Below, piece after piece: positions 35,601 through 43,557 of a DNA stretch of 64,000 bases. The notes beneath the pieces were generated by a model that did no database searches, was not told the DNA's origin, and was given only the letters and a program-made list of their open reading frames with translations. Made by a program: the position numbers and the translations under genes. Every line of letters starts with the position of its first letter. Positions within the stretch are counted from its first letter, which is position 1. Source of the DNA: Ralstonia sp. A12 (GTDB lineage Bacteria > Pseudomonadota > Gammaproteobacteria > Burkholderiales > Burkholderiaceae). Location: positions 1-64,000 of the forward strand of contig NZ_JSZO01000001.1 in assembly GCF_000801955.1 (NCBI RefSeq). Direction: 5' to 3'.

Positions 35601-35825
35601 GTCGACGGCGGCAAACAGTGCGGTTGTCTGCGGCGTGTCGGCCGCTTTGTATTCTCGGTGGGGAGAATCGCAGTCGCATTTGCTTTGCTGCGTTGGCGTC
35701 GCGGCATTGGCGGCGGCTGGAGCGGGTTGCGCAGCCGTTGCAGTCAGTGCGATGGCTGAAAGCAGCGATGCCACCAGAGTTTTCGGTGGCATCGCAGGTA
35801 GTTTGCGCTTCGAGATACGCGACAT
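32628..35825 (-). CDS. Exported ankyrin-repeat protein, 1065 residues
   Basis: This is a very large protein with an N-terminal export signal (hydrophobic stretch near residues 13-30, AAQPAPAAANA at the probable cleavage). From about residue 130 to 800 repeated TPL-helix-loop-helix LLAAGADP units (for example VKVLLAAGADPLL, EQLLAKGADPLAL, DALLAAGASPDAA) give about ten or more ankyrin repeats. The final 200 residues (from about SLPGHYYLQG) look like a beta-rich domain. No catalytic motif is evident. The ATG at 35825 lacks a good Shine-Dalgarno, and a second ATG at 35792 (MPPKTLVASL) is also possible. The role is unknown. Confidence 0.8.
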   Translation of the reverse strand: MSRISKRKLPAMPPKTLVASLLSAIALTATAAQPAPAAANAATPTQQSKCDCDSPHREYKAADTPQTTALFAAVDASGEAAFSAALAQVDHPGDYALNGKPLLHALLTPPRSLRSKSETYWSMTPEESAQRRQAWQALLPARTRMLAALLATHPALDDATYESRRPSLHLALLYGTPAIMEMLLAAGAKPDQRGESNRTPLEFLLNRDFEFAVRMTYLPRLVDRPAMTRMVVALFKAGASRPYLSMEERPDAATLSWLTDKQGRVRPAADHLAWSRLVELTEGAAPLLALAAVGSKPADDDGLNALVIAAYTGNSGALPLLMDWGPHIISGTAYGITYQRDAWMDAAKAAMAGDHPEIARQLLRKGMPFEQRSERVEGTFVKVEASNTPILNLAASKGDVTTLKRLLALGAPVEGDPAGQYGTSPLIDATQAGKPEAVKVLLAAGADPLLTQSKYSSQSALTVAIKADDPSMLRELLAASKPDALKTLLHDPARSPVKVVLEQRSKHSVEMLRQLVSAGADLKTLNSNAIAQALRKRDTTLATYLIDAGVPVNPPAGASARGEGYVDSPPLQLAVTYRQNAIVEQLLAKGADPLALTPDGASTLFQVIARRDDAMLDRLQRAGAKLDDPRLPKAPTEYALLNAALLSGDAAVLRRISQANGQPPADACLLSGAEDVLLDTPGYFAALREAGFTGAHDECVRDAVPLSQRVVLSLLNEQKLALARHDTVVDVLRQLKASGADLNTTVRDGATPLGSAIQLGRAELADALLAAGASPDAADASGRSPAWIALETGQPAMLALLARRGARFDKTAAPTGQSFSTTLTCHAAPAFSTALKNAGVKLKQVACVAPVTMLPSAKGASKQGTAMSLPGHYYLQGVREVGSELQLSKDGRFDYVMSYGAVDIVAQGAWRSDGKRVYLDTPPIEPLSVITGVHSQTQAGDPADQLTVRVYVKNRPVNVKVAMSSADADYAGVPGKGTDSDEASGVAAPIAPGKLKALSVFLPLPSSKRWHAVDISALDPATRSVRIDLALPESASRSPLHVVLVQNEDGSLVDNERGRLRYAKQ

Positions 35826-35921
35826 AGGGAGGTCTGTTCAGAATCTGGCGTCAGCATTAGCCAGCCTGGTTTTCGAGAGCCAGGCCGTCGCTTCTTTTGC
35901 CGATCGATGATCTTAAGTATT

Positions 35922-35983
35922 CCCAGCGCATGCTGGGTAATGCTTTGATCATGTTTCCGAACGAAACACCCTGTCTGACAGGG
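35922..35983. other. Two palindromes between permease and ankyrin gene
   Basis: CCCAGC-GCAT-GCTGGG (35922-35937) and CCCTGTC-T-GACAGGG (35969-35983). The second lies 7 bases after the permease stop on the minus strand and is followed by TGTTTCG, so it may act as a weak terminator; the first could be an operator for the ankyrin gene. Confidence 0.4.
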
Positions 35984-35990
35984 GGTGCGC

Positions 35991-37478
35991 TCAATTGTCG
36001 CGCTTGAGATGCTCCCCACTGAATTGCATCTCCGAATACTTCACAAACCGCGTCTTGAACTTCCAGCGGTATCCCAGCCAAATCACCACGAACAGGAACA
36101 CCCCGCAGTACGTCGCAACGAAGGGGCCGAAGTTGGCAATCGGTGCAAACAGCGCCGTGGTGTTCTGCCCAAGAATGATCACCACGCACAGGATCGCGAC
36201 CATGATCGGCCCGAAGGGGAAGAACGGTGAGCGATAAGCCAGTTGATCCACCGAGTGCCCCTGGCTCACGAACCCTTTGCGGAACCGGTAGTGCGCTACG
36301 GCGATGCCGAACCACGCAATGAAGCACGTCACCGCAGACGTATTCAGCAGCCACAGGTACACCACCTGATCGCCAAACAGCGAGCTGAAGAAGCACAGCC
36401 CGCCCACGGCCGAAGTGGCTAGCAGCGAGCGGATCGGCACGCCATGGCGCGACACCTTGGCAAACCAGCGCGGTGCCTGGCCTTCGAGCGACAGGTCGTA
36501 CAGGATCCGCGTCGATACATACAGGCTCGACGTGCCCGACGACAGCAGCGCGGTCAGCACCACTGCATTCATCATCCCGGCGGCAAACGCCAAGCCGGCG
36601 TGCTGGAATACCAGCGCGAACGGGCTCACGGCAATATCCGTCGCTTCATTGCGCAGCAGGCTCGGATCCGTGTACGGCAGCAGCACACCGATGATCAGGA
36701 TCGCCAGCACATAGAACAGCAGGATGCGCCAGAACGTCTGGCGGATCGCGCGTGGGATCGTGCCGGAGGGGTTCTCCGCCTCGCCGGCAGCCACGCCAAT
36801 GGTTTCGACGCCCTGGAACGAGAACCCGGCGATCATCGCCACGCCCACCATGGCCGGTAGGCCGCCGACGAACGGCGCCTCGCCCACAGTGAAGTTCTGC
36901 CAGCCCGACTGCGGCCCGCCGTGCATGATGCCGAAGATCATCGCCAGGCCGATCAACAGGAACACCACGATGGTCACCACCTTGATCATCGAGAACCAGT
37001 ATTCCGCCTCGCCAAAGCCGCGCACGGAGAAGGCGTTGAGACCGAACATGAGCAGCAGGAATGCGGCGCTCCACACCATGCCCGATACACCCGGGAACCA
37101 GTACTTCATTACCAGTTGCGCTGCCGCCAGCTCCACCGCTACCGACACCGCCAGCGCAAACCAGTAGTTCCATCCCAGCGCAAAGCCGAAGCCTTCTTCC
37201 ACATACAGCCGGCTATACGTCACGAACGAACCCGACACCGGCAGATGCACCGCCAGTTCACCCAGGCTCGTCATCAGGCAATAGACCATCGCGCCAAGCA
37301 GCACGTAGGTGAGCAGAGCGCCGCCGGGGCCGGCCTGCGCAATGGACGCACCGGAGGCAACGAACAGCCCCGTGCCGATGGCGCCACCCAGGGCGATCAT
37401 CATCAGGTGGCGCGAGCGCAGGCGTCGGCGCAGTTCGGATTGGGCTTCGAGGCCGGTAGGGGTGATGGGTGTGTGCAT
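35991..37478 (-). CDS. Amino acid permease (APC/AAT family), copy 1
   Basis: This 495-residue inner-membrane transporter starts at the ATG at 37478 (MHTPITPTG). About twelve membrane segments are present. The consensus GGAIGTGLFVASG in segment 1 and PVSGSFVTYSRLYVEEGFGFALGWNYW (ends given) match amino acid:proton symporters of the AnsP/LysP/GabP group. The paralogue at 37555-39093 lies 76 bases upstream in the same direction and shares most of its sequence, so this is a tandem duplication. The substrate is a neutral or basic amino acid, not determined. Confidence 0.88.
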   Translation of the reverse strand: MHTPITPTGLEAQSELRRRLRSRHLMMIALGGAIGTGLFVASGASIAQAGPGGALLTYVLLGAMVYCLMTSLGELAVHLPVSGSFVTYSRLYVEEGFGFALGWNYWFALAVSVAVELAAAQLVMKYWFPGVSGMVWSAAFLLLMFGLNAFSVRGFGEAEYWFSMIKVVTIVVFLLIGLAMIFGIMHGGPQSGWQNFTVGEAPFVGGLPAMVGVAMIAGFSFQGVETIGVAAGEAENPSGTIPRAIRQTFWRILLFYVLAILIIGVLLPYTDPSLLRNEATDIAVSPFALVFQHAGLAFAAGMMNAVVLTALLSSGTSSLYVSTRILYDLSLEGQAPRWFAKVSRHGVPIRSLLATSAVGGLCFFSSLFGDQVVYLWLLNTSAVTCFIAWFGIAVAHYRFRKGFVSQGHSVDQLAYRSPFFPFGPIMVAILCVVIILGQNTTALFAPIANFGPFVATYCGVFLFVVIWLGYRWKFKTRFVKYSEMQFSGEHLKRDN

Positions 37479-37554
37479 AGCGGCAGACGCCAAGGTCGGC
37501 GCCCAAATCAAAACGCCCACCGAATGCAACGCAAACGGCGGGCGGGTAGCGGAG

Positions 37555-39093
37555 TTACTGCTGCGTGTGGGGAGCGACGGTCGGCAGCTCAGGGCCGGGG
37601 TCCTGGCCGGCCAGCGGATCACGCACCACGGGCGGGCGCGGGAAGTGCATGTCCTGATAGCGGACGATGCCGCCGCCACGCACCAGCCGGTAGCCGGTCC
37701 AGATCAGGAAAAAGACCGGGATGCCGATGTACGTGGCAATCACCGCGGGCCAGTCGATCGTGCCGCTGGTGAATGCCTGATAGTTCTGGCCGAGCGTGAT
37801 GATCAGGCACAGCCCGAACGCGAACAGCGGGCCATATGGGAAGAACTTCGAGCGATACGGCAACTGCGCCGGATCGTGCCCCTGCGCCACCAGCCCCTTG
37901 CGGAAGCGATAGTGGCTGATGGCAATGCCCAGCCATGCCACGAAGCCGGTCATGCCCGAGGTATTCAGCAACCACAGGTAGACCGTCTTGTCACCATATA
38001 GCGAACTCAAGAAGCACAGCGCGCCGACGGCGGTGGTTGCCAGCAGCGCATTGCGCGGCACGCCGTTCTTCGTGAGTTGCGCAAAGATGCGCGGCGCGCG
38101 GCCTTCGGTGGCCAGGTTGTAGAGCATGCGCGTGGACGCATACATGCCCGAGTTGCCCGCCGACAGCACGGCGGTCAGAATCACCGCGTTCATCAGCCCG
38201 GCGGCAAAGGCCAGGCCCGCATGCTTGAAGACCAGCGTGAACGGACTCACGCCAATGTTGGTGATTTCCGTCGAGAGCAGGTTCGGATCGGTGTACGGCA
38301 CCAGCACGCCGATGATGAAGATCGCCAGCACATAGAACAGCAGGATGCGCCAGAACACCTGTTTTACCGCCCGCGGAATCGTGCGTGCCGGGTCCGCTGA
38401 TTCCCCCGCTGCCACGCCGATCAGCTCCGTTCCCTGGAACGAGAACCCCGCAATCATCGCCACGCCGATCATCGCCGGCAGCCCGCCCACGAACGGTGCG
38501 TCACCCAGTGTCAGGTTCTGCAGGCCCGATTGCGGGCCGCCTTTCAGGATCCCGAAGATCATCGCCAGGCCGATGCCGATAAAGAAGATGACGGTGACGA
38601 CCTTGATGAGCGCGAACCAGTATTCCGCCTCGCCAAAGCCGCGTACCGAGATGGCATTGAGCAGGAACATGATGAGGAGGAAGACCGCACTCCACAGTAC
38701 GCCCGGCACATCGGGGAACCAGTAGTGCATGACGAGTTGCGCGGCTGCCAGCTCCACGGCAATCGTCACCGCCCAGTTGTACCAATAGTTCCAGCCGAGC
38801 GCGAAGCCAAAGCCTTCGTCCACGTACAGCGCGCCGTAGGTGGCAAACGAGCCGGAGACGGGCATGTAGGCGGCAAGCTCGCCCAGGCTGGTCATCAGGA
38901 AGTAGACCATCACGCCAATCAGGATGTAGGCGGCGAGAGCGCCGCCGGGGCCTGCTTGCGAGACCGTCGCGCCCGAGGCGACGAAGAGCCCGGTACCGAT
39001 CGATCCGCCAATGGCGATCATGGTGAGATGGCGCGCGCGCAAGGTGCGGCGCAAGCCCGGCGTCTCTGCAGACGGGGTAGCGTGTTCTGACAT
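37555..39093 (-). CDS. Amino acid permease (APC/AAT family), copy 2
   Basis: This 512-residue inner-membrane transporter starts at the ATG at 39093 (MSEHATPSAE). GGSIGTGLFVASG in segment 1, GELAAYMPVSGSFATYGALYVDEGFGFALGWNYWY (ends given) and ATTAVGALCFLSSLYGD align closely with copy 1. There is an extra hydrophilic C-terminal tail (RDPLAGQDPGPELPTVAPH) not present in copy 1. No strong Shine-Dalgarno is seen. The two copies are probably co-transcribed and may differ in affinity or specificity. Confidence 0.88.
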   Translation of the reverse strand: MSEHATPSAETPGLRRTLRARHLTMIAIGGSIGTGLFVASGATVSQAGPGGALAAYILIGVMVYFLMTSLGELAAYMPVSGSFATYGALYVDEGFGFALGWNYWYNWAVTIAVELAAAQLVMHYWFPDVPGVLWSAVFLLIMFLLNAISVRGFGEAEYWFALIKVVTVIFFIGIGLAMIFGILKGGPQSGLQNLTLGDAPFVGGLPAMIGVAMIAGFSFQGTELIGVAAGESADPARTIPRAVKQVFWRILLFYVLAIFIIGVLVPYTDPNLLSTEITNIGVSPFTLVFKHAGLAFAAGLMNAVILTAVLSAGNSGMYASTRMLYNLATEGRAPRIFAQLTKNGVPRNALLATTAVGALCFLSSLYGDKTVYLWLLNTSGMTGFVAWLGIAISHYRFRKGLVAQGHDPAQLPYRSKFFPYGPLFAFGLCLIITLGQNYQAFTSGTIDWPAVIATYIGIPVFFLIWTGYRLVRGGGIVRYQDMHFPRPPVVRDPLAGQDPGPELPTVAPHTQQ

Positions 39094-39463
39094 GTGTACA
39101 GAGTGGACGATTCTGCTCGGATCGCGAACGGAATCGACGAAATGTGACGAGACGTCCCCGCGCCTGATGGGCACCCGGCGAACGAAATGCGCGACTCTAT
39201 CAAAACCGTCATGTGCCGGGCAAAAAATCGATGCTGCAGCACATGTGTTTGAACCTTTCGCAGCCCGCCGCGCTGCCCGCGGAATGGCCCATTGAATGGC
39301 GCCGTGCAGCGCAAAAATAAAAATTGAACGACCGTGCTATTTTGTGTATTCTTTGTCGAGTCGCGGACCTACCGCGCGTTAAAAAAACGATAGTTGAGAG
39401 ACAGTTCAACCGCGAGGCGTGGTGCGCCTTCCAGCCGGCCCTCGCATCACCAAAGGAACCAGC
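39094..39463. other. Intergenic promoter region, 370 bases
   Basis: The spacer separates the divergent permease and FadB-type genes. It contains the candidate promoter and operator at 39324-39352 and no credible gene. Sequence at 39300-39420 is notably AT-richer than the surroundings. Confidence 0.6.
39324..39352 (+). promoter_or_regulatory. Promoter with overlapping candidate operator C
   Basis: TTGAAC (-35, 39324-39329), 17-base spacer and TATTCT (-10, 39347-39352) form a good sigma-70 promoter upstream of the FadB-type gene. GAACGACCGTGC (39326-39337), a degenerate GAACG-N2-CGTTC match, overlaps the -35, so a bound repressor would block RNA polymerase. It is related to sites A and B (24044, 54376). 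Confidence 0.6.
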
Positions 39464-41545
39464 ATGACAGCGGAGTACAAGGTCCAGGACGGCGTTGCCG
39501 TCATTACGCTCAGCAACCCGCCGGTCAACGGCCTTGGCCACTCCACGCGCCTGGGCATCGTTGAAGGTATGGTCAAGGCTGGCGACGACGCCAGCGTCAA
39601 GGCCATCGTGATCACCGGCGCAGGCAAGGCCTTCTCGGGCGGCGCCGACATCCGCGAGTTCAACACGCCCAAGGCGACCCAGGAGCCGACGCTGCACGCT
39701 GTCATCAAGGCGGTGGAATCGAGCAGCAAGCCGGTTGTGGCGGCCATCCACTCGGTGGCAATGGGCGGTGGCCTGGAACTGGCGATGGGCTGCCACTATC
39801 GTGTGGCTGCGCCGGGTGCGCAAATCGCGCTGCCGGAAGTGAAGCTGGGCATCCTGCCGGGTGCAGGCGGTACGCAGCGCCTGCCGCGTGCGATCGGCTT
39901 GGAGCCCGCTCTGAACATGATTGTTTCGGGCACGCCCATCCTGTCGGAAAAACTGGCCAAGAGCGGCCTGTTAGACCAGATGGTCGATGGCGATCTGATG
40001 GCCGGCGCCATTGATTTCGCGCTCAAGGCTGCTGCCGAAGGCAAGCTGCCGAAGCTCCGCGATCGCAAGGTCGAGCACGACAATCCGCAAGGTTTCCTGC
40101 AATTTGCCCGCAATACGGTGGCTGCCGTCGCCAAGAACTTCCCGGCACCGGGCAAGTGCGTCGACGCCGTGCAGGCCGCGGTGGAAAAGCGCTTTGACGA
40201 TGGCATCAAGTTCGAGCGTGACCTGTTCATCGAGTTGGTGAACACGTCCGAATCGCGCGCGCTGCGTCACGCCTTCTTCGGCGAGCGTGCGGCCAGCAAG
40301 ATCCCCGACGTGCCGGAAGACACCCCGGTGCGCAAGGTCGAAAAGGTTGCCGTGATCGGCGCCGGCACCATGGGCGGCGGCATTTCCATGAACTTCCTGA
40401 ACGCAGGTATTCCGGTCACGATGCTGGAAACCAAGCAGGAAGCGCTCGACCGCGGCGTCGCCACTATCCGCAAGAACTACGAGAACAGCGCCAAGAAGGG
40501 CAAGCTCACGCAGGAGAAGGTCGAGCAGCGCATGGCCCTGCTGACTCCGACGCTCTCGTATGACGATATCAAGGACGCCGACCTCGTCATCGAGGCCGTG
40601 TTTGAAGAAATGGGCGTCAAGGAAGTCGTGTTCAAGAAGTTGGACGAAGTCGTCAAGCAAGGCGCGATCCTGGCGTCGAACACCTCCACGCTGGACGTGG
40701 ACAAGATCGCCAGCTTCACCAAGCGTCCGCAAGACGTGGTCGGCATGCACTTCTTCAGCCCGGCCAACGTGATGAAGCTGCTGGAAGTGGTGCGCGGCAA
40801 GGACACCGCCAAGGACGTGCTGGCGACCGTCATGAAGCTGGCCAAGGCCATCAAGAAGACGGCCGTGGTGTCGGGCGTGTGTGACGGTTTTATCGGCAAC
40901 CGCATGATCGAGCAGTACAGCCGCCAGGCCGGCTACCTGCTGGACGAAGGCGCGCTGCCGGAGCAGGTCGACAAGGCCATCGAGAAGTTCGGCTTTGCGA
41001 TGGGCCCGTTCCGTATGGGCGATCTGGCCGGTAACGACATCGGCTGGGCTATCCGTAAGCGCCGTGCCGTGGACAAGCCGGACATCGTCTACTCCAAGAC
41101 GGCCGACCTGCTGTGCGAGATGGGCCGCTTCGGCCAGAAGACCGGCGGCGGCTGGTACGACTACAAGGCGGGCGACCGCAAGCCGTACCCGAACCAGCAG
41201 GTCAACGACATGATCGTCCAGCACTCCAAGGATCTGGGCATCACGCGCCGCAAGATCTCGGATGAAGAGATCGTCGAGCGCCTGGTGTTCGCGCTGGTGA
41301 ACGAAGGCGCGAAGATCCTGGAAGAGGGCATTGCCTCCAAGGCGTCGGACATCGACATGGTCTACCTGACCGGCTACGGCTTCCCGCTGTTCCGCGGTGG
41401 CCCGATGCTCTACGCAGACACCGTCGGCCTGTACAACGTCGCGCAGACCATGCATCGCTACAGCAAGGGTTACCACGGTGAAGCGTGGAAGGTCGCGCCG
41501 CTGCTGCAGAAGCTGGCCGACGAAGGCAAGGGCTTCAACGGCTGA
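39464..41545 (+). CDS. FadB-type fused enoyl-CoA hydratase/3-hydroxyacyl-CoA dehydrogenase
   Basis: This 693-residue cytoplasmic beta-oxidation enzyme starts at the ATG at 39464 (MTAEYKVQDG) after AAAGGAACC. Residues about 10-190 are crotonase: GGGLELAMGCHYRVA oxyanion region and LPEVKLGILPGAGGTQRLPRA. Residues about 295-480 are the NAD-binding 3-hydroxyacyl-CoA dehydrogenase (VIGAGTMGGG near 297), with HFFSPANVMKLLEVV holding the catalytic His. C-terminal dehydrogenase modules follow to the end. It resembles bacterial peroxisomal-type trifunctional enzymes. It would hydrate and oxidise trans-2-enoyl-CoA, feeding the thiolase at 42266. Confidence 0.93.
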   Translation: MTAEYKVQDGVAVITLSNPPVNGLGHSTRLGIVEGMVKAGDDASVKAIVITGAGKAFSGGADIREFNTPKATQEPTLHAVIKAVESSSKPVVAAIHSVAMGGGLELAMGCHYRVAAPGAQIALPEVKLGILPGAGGTQRLPRAIGLEPALNMIVSGTPILSEKLAKSGLLDQMVDGDLMAGAIDFALKAAAEGKLPKLRDRKVEHDNPQGFLQFARNTVAAVAKNFPAPGKCVDAVQAAVEKRFDDGIKFERDLFIELVNTSESRALRHAFFGERAASKIPDVPEDTPVRKVEKVAVIGAGTMGGGISMNFLNAGIPVTMLETKQEALDRGVATIRKNYENSAKKGKLTQEKVEQRMALLTPTLSYDDIKDADLVIEAVFEEMGVKEVVFKKLDEVVKQGAILASNTSTLDVDKIASFTKRPQDVVGMHFFSPANVMKLLEVVRGKDTAKDVLATVMKLAKAIKKTAVVSGVCDGFIGNRMIEQYSRQAGYLLDEGALPEQVDKAIEKFGFAMGPFRMGDLAGNDIGWAIRKRRAVDKPDIVYSKTADLLCEMGRFGQKTGGGWYDYKAGDRKPYPNQQVNDMIVQHSKDLGITRRKISDEEIVERLVFALVNEGAKILEEGIASKASDIDMVYLTGYGFPLFRGGPMLYADTVGLYNVAQTMHRYSKGYHGEAWKVAPLLQKLADEGKGFNG

Positions 41546-41572
41546 TCAATCGACACGCGACGCAACCGCACC

Positions 41573-42205
41573 ATGCAACTCACGCCCACCGATTGCCTGC
41601 TGATCATCGACGTGCAGAACGACTTCCTGCCCGGCGGTGCGCTGGCCGTGCCGGACGGCGACCAGGTCATCCCGGTCGTCAACCGGCTCGCCCAGGCATT
41701 CGGTCGCGTGGTGCTGACGCAGGATTGGCACCCGCGCGAACACGTGTCGTTCGCGGCCAACCATGCCGGCACGCAGCCGTTCGGCACGATCGATTTGCCG
41801 TACGGGCAGCAGGTGCTGTGGCCTGTCCATTGCGTGCAGCACAGCACCGGCGCCGCACTGGCCGATGGGCTGGACGTGCCGCATGCGCAGTTGATCGTCC
41901 GCAAGGGCTATCACCCGCACATCGACAGCTATTCCGCCTTCTTTGAAGCGGATCGCAAAACGTCGACCGGCCTGCTGGGCTACCTGCGCGAGCTTGGGAT
42001 CAAGCGCGTGTTCTGCGTTGGATTGGCCACGGACTTTTGCGTGGCGTGGTCGGCGCTGGATGCGCGCGCTGCGGGGCTGGAAGTCGTTGTCATCGAAGAT
42101 GCCTGCCGTGCGATTGACCTGAATGGGTCGCTCGCGCAGGCGTGGCAGCACATGACGGATGCGGGCATCGCGCGGTTGCAGTCGCACGAGGTTCTGAACG
42201 GATAA
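41573..42205 (+). CDS. pncA: Nicotinamidase/pyrazinamidase
   Basis: This 210-residue isochorismatase-fold amidase has a catalytic triad of Asp13 (IIDVQNDF), Lys111 (VRKGYHPH) and Cys156 (GLATDFCV). The metal site residues are in TQDWHPREH. It hydrolyses nicotinamide to nicotinate for NAD salvage. It lies 27 bases after the FadB-type gene and 60 bases before the thiolase, an odd place for an NAD salvage gene. This may supply NAD+ for the oxidation steps or be chance. Confidence 0.92.
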   Translation: MQLTPTDCLLIIDVQNDFLPGGALAVPDGDQVIPVVNRLAQAFGRVVLTQDWHPREHVSFAANHAGTQPFGTIDLPYGQQVLWPVHCVQHSTGAALADGLDVPHAQLIVRKGYHPHIDSYSAFFEADRKTSTGLLGYLRELGIKRVFCVGLATDFCVAWSALDARAAGLEVVVIEDACRAIDLNGSLAQAWQHMTDAGIARLQSHEVLNG

Positions 42206-42265
42206 CGGAATACAACGGGCGCGCAACAGAAGCCGCGCTCGCCACCAGATACGAGGAGCAACACC

Positions 42266-43444
42266 ATGACCGAAGCAGTCATCGTTTCCACCGCACGTAC
42301 CGGCCTGGCCAAGAGCTGGAAGGGCGCCTTCAACATGACGCACGGCGCCACGCTGGGCGGCCACGCGGTCCAGCACGCCATCGAGCGCGCCAAGATCGAG
42401 CCGGGCGAAGTGGAAGACATCCTGATGGGCTGCGCGAACCCGGAGGGCGCGACCGGTGCCAACATCGCTCGCCAGATCGCTCTGCGCGCCGGCTGCCCCG
42501 TGACCGTGCCGGGCGCGACCGTCAACCGCTTCTGCTCGTCGGGCCTGCAGACCATCGCCATGGCCGCGCAGCGCGTGATTGCCGATGAAGGCGATATCTT
42601 CGTCGCAGGCGGTGTGGAATCCATCTCGTGCGTGCAGCAGGAGATGAACCACCACATGATGCGCGAAGGCTGGCTCAGCCAGCACAAGCCCGAGATCTAC
42701 TGGAGCATGCTGCAGACGGCGGAAATGGTCGCCAAGCGCTACAACATCGCCAAGGAGCGCATGGACGAATACGGCGTGCAGAGCCAGCAGCGTGCTGCCG
42801 CTGCCGCTGCCGCCGGCAAGTTCAACGACGAAATCGTGCCGATGACCACGGTGATGGGCGTGGCCGATGCCAAGACCGGTCAGCTGATGACGCGTGAAGT
42901 CACGATCTCCGCTGACGAAGGCATCCGCGCTGATACGACGCTCGAAGGCGTGTCGAAGATCCGCACGGCCTTGCCGGGCGGCGTGGTTACGGCGGGTAAC
43001 GCCAGCCAGTTCTCCGACGGCGCATCCGCTGCCGTGGTGATGAACGGCAAGGTCGCCGCCGCCAAGGGCCTGCAGCCGCTGGGCGTGTTCCGCGGCTTTG
43101 CCGTGGCGGGCTGCGAGCCGGACGAAATGGGCATCGGCCCCGTGTTCGCCATCCCCAAGCTGCTCAAAAAGGCCGGCCTGAAGGTCGAAGACATCGGCCT
43201 GTGGGAGCTGAACGAAGCCTTTGCCGTGCAGGTGCTGTACTGCGCTGACAAGTTGGGCATCCCGATGGATCGCCTGAACGTCAACGGCGGTGCCATCGCC
43301 GTGGGTCACCCGTATGGTGTATCGGGTGCGCGGTTGGTCGGCCACGCGCTGATCGAAGGCAAGCGCCGCGGCGTCAAGTACGTGGTCGTGACCATGTGCA
43401 TCGGCGGCGGCCAAGGCGCTGCTGGTCTGTTCGAGGTGCTCTAA
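42266..43444 (+). CDS. Thiolase (3-ketoacyl-CoA/acetyl-CoA acyltransferase)
   Basis: This 392-residue thiolase has the nucleophilic Cys90 in NRFCSSG, His348 in [14 protein letters not shown] and Cys378 in [10 protein letters not shown]. The N-terminal SKSWKGAF-like start ([15 protein letters not shown]) is usual for FadA-type enzymes. It cleaves 3-ketoacyl-CoA to acetyl-CoA and a shortened acyl-CoA. It is preceded by GAGGAGCAACACC. It follows the nicotinamidase and is ended by a hairpin at 43449-43480. It is probably the partner of the upstream FadB-type enzyme. Confidence 0.93.
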   Translation: MTEAVIVSTARTGLAKSWKGAFNMTHGATLGGHAVQHAIERAKIEPGEVEDILMGCANPEGATGANIARQIALRAGCPVTVPGATVNRFCSSGLQTIAMAAQRVIADEGDIFVAGGVESISCVQQEMNHHMMREGWLSQHKPEIYWSMLQTAEMVAKRYNIAKERMDEYGVQSQQRAAAAAAAGKFNDEIVPMTTVMGVADAKTGQLMTREVTISADEGIRADTTLEGVSKIRTALPGGVVTAGNASQFSDGASAAVVMNGKVAAAKGLQPLGVFRGFAVAGCEPDEMGIGPVFAIPKLLKKAGLKVEDIGLWELNEAFAVQVLYCADKLGIPMDRLNVNGGAIAVGHPYGVSGARLVGHALIEGKRRGVKYVVVTMCIGGGQGAAGLFEVL

Positions 43445-43448
43445 AGAC

Positions 43449-43480
43449 ACAGGCTCCCGCTTCAAACGGGAGCCTGTTTC
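43449..43480 (+). terminator. Hairpin after the thiolase gene
   Basis: Eleven-base stem ACAGGCTCCCG/CGGGAGCCTGT with a 7-base loop and a short TTT run starts 4 bases after the stop. It may be a partial terminator, as the acyl-CoA dehydrogenase follows in the same direction. Confidence 0.6.
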
Positions 43481-43557
43481 ACATCGTCGCCCCTCGCGCG
43501 CTTGCAGCGCAGGGACGGCATGGAGCGTCTGTTCGGAAATCACCCCCTAACATCGTC

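Noticed and set aside
35922-35937. CCCAGC palindrome as a certain terminator
   Set aside because: No T tract follows on either strand; kept only as a low-confidence feature.
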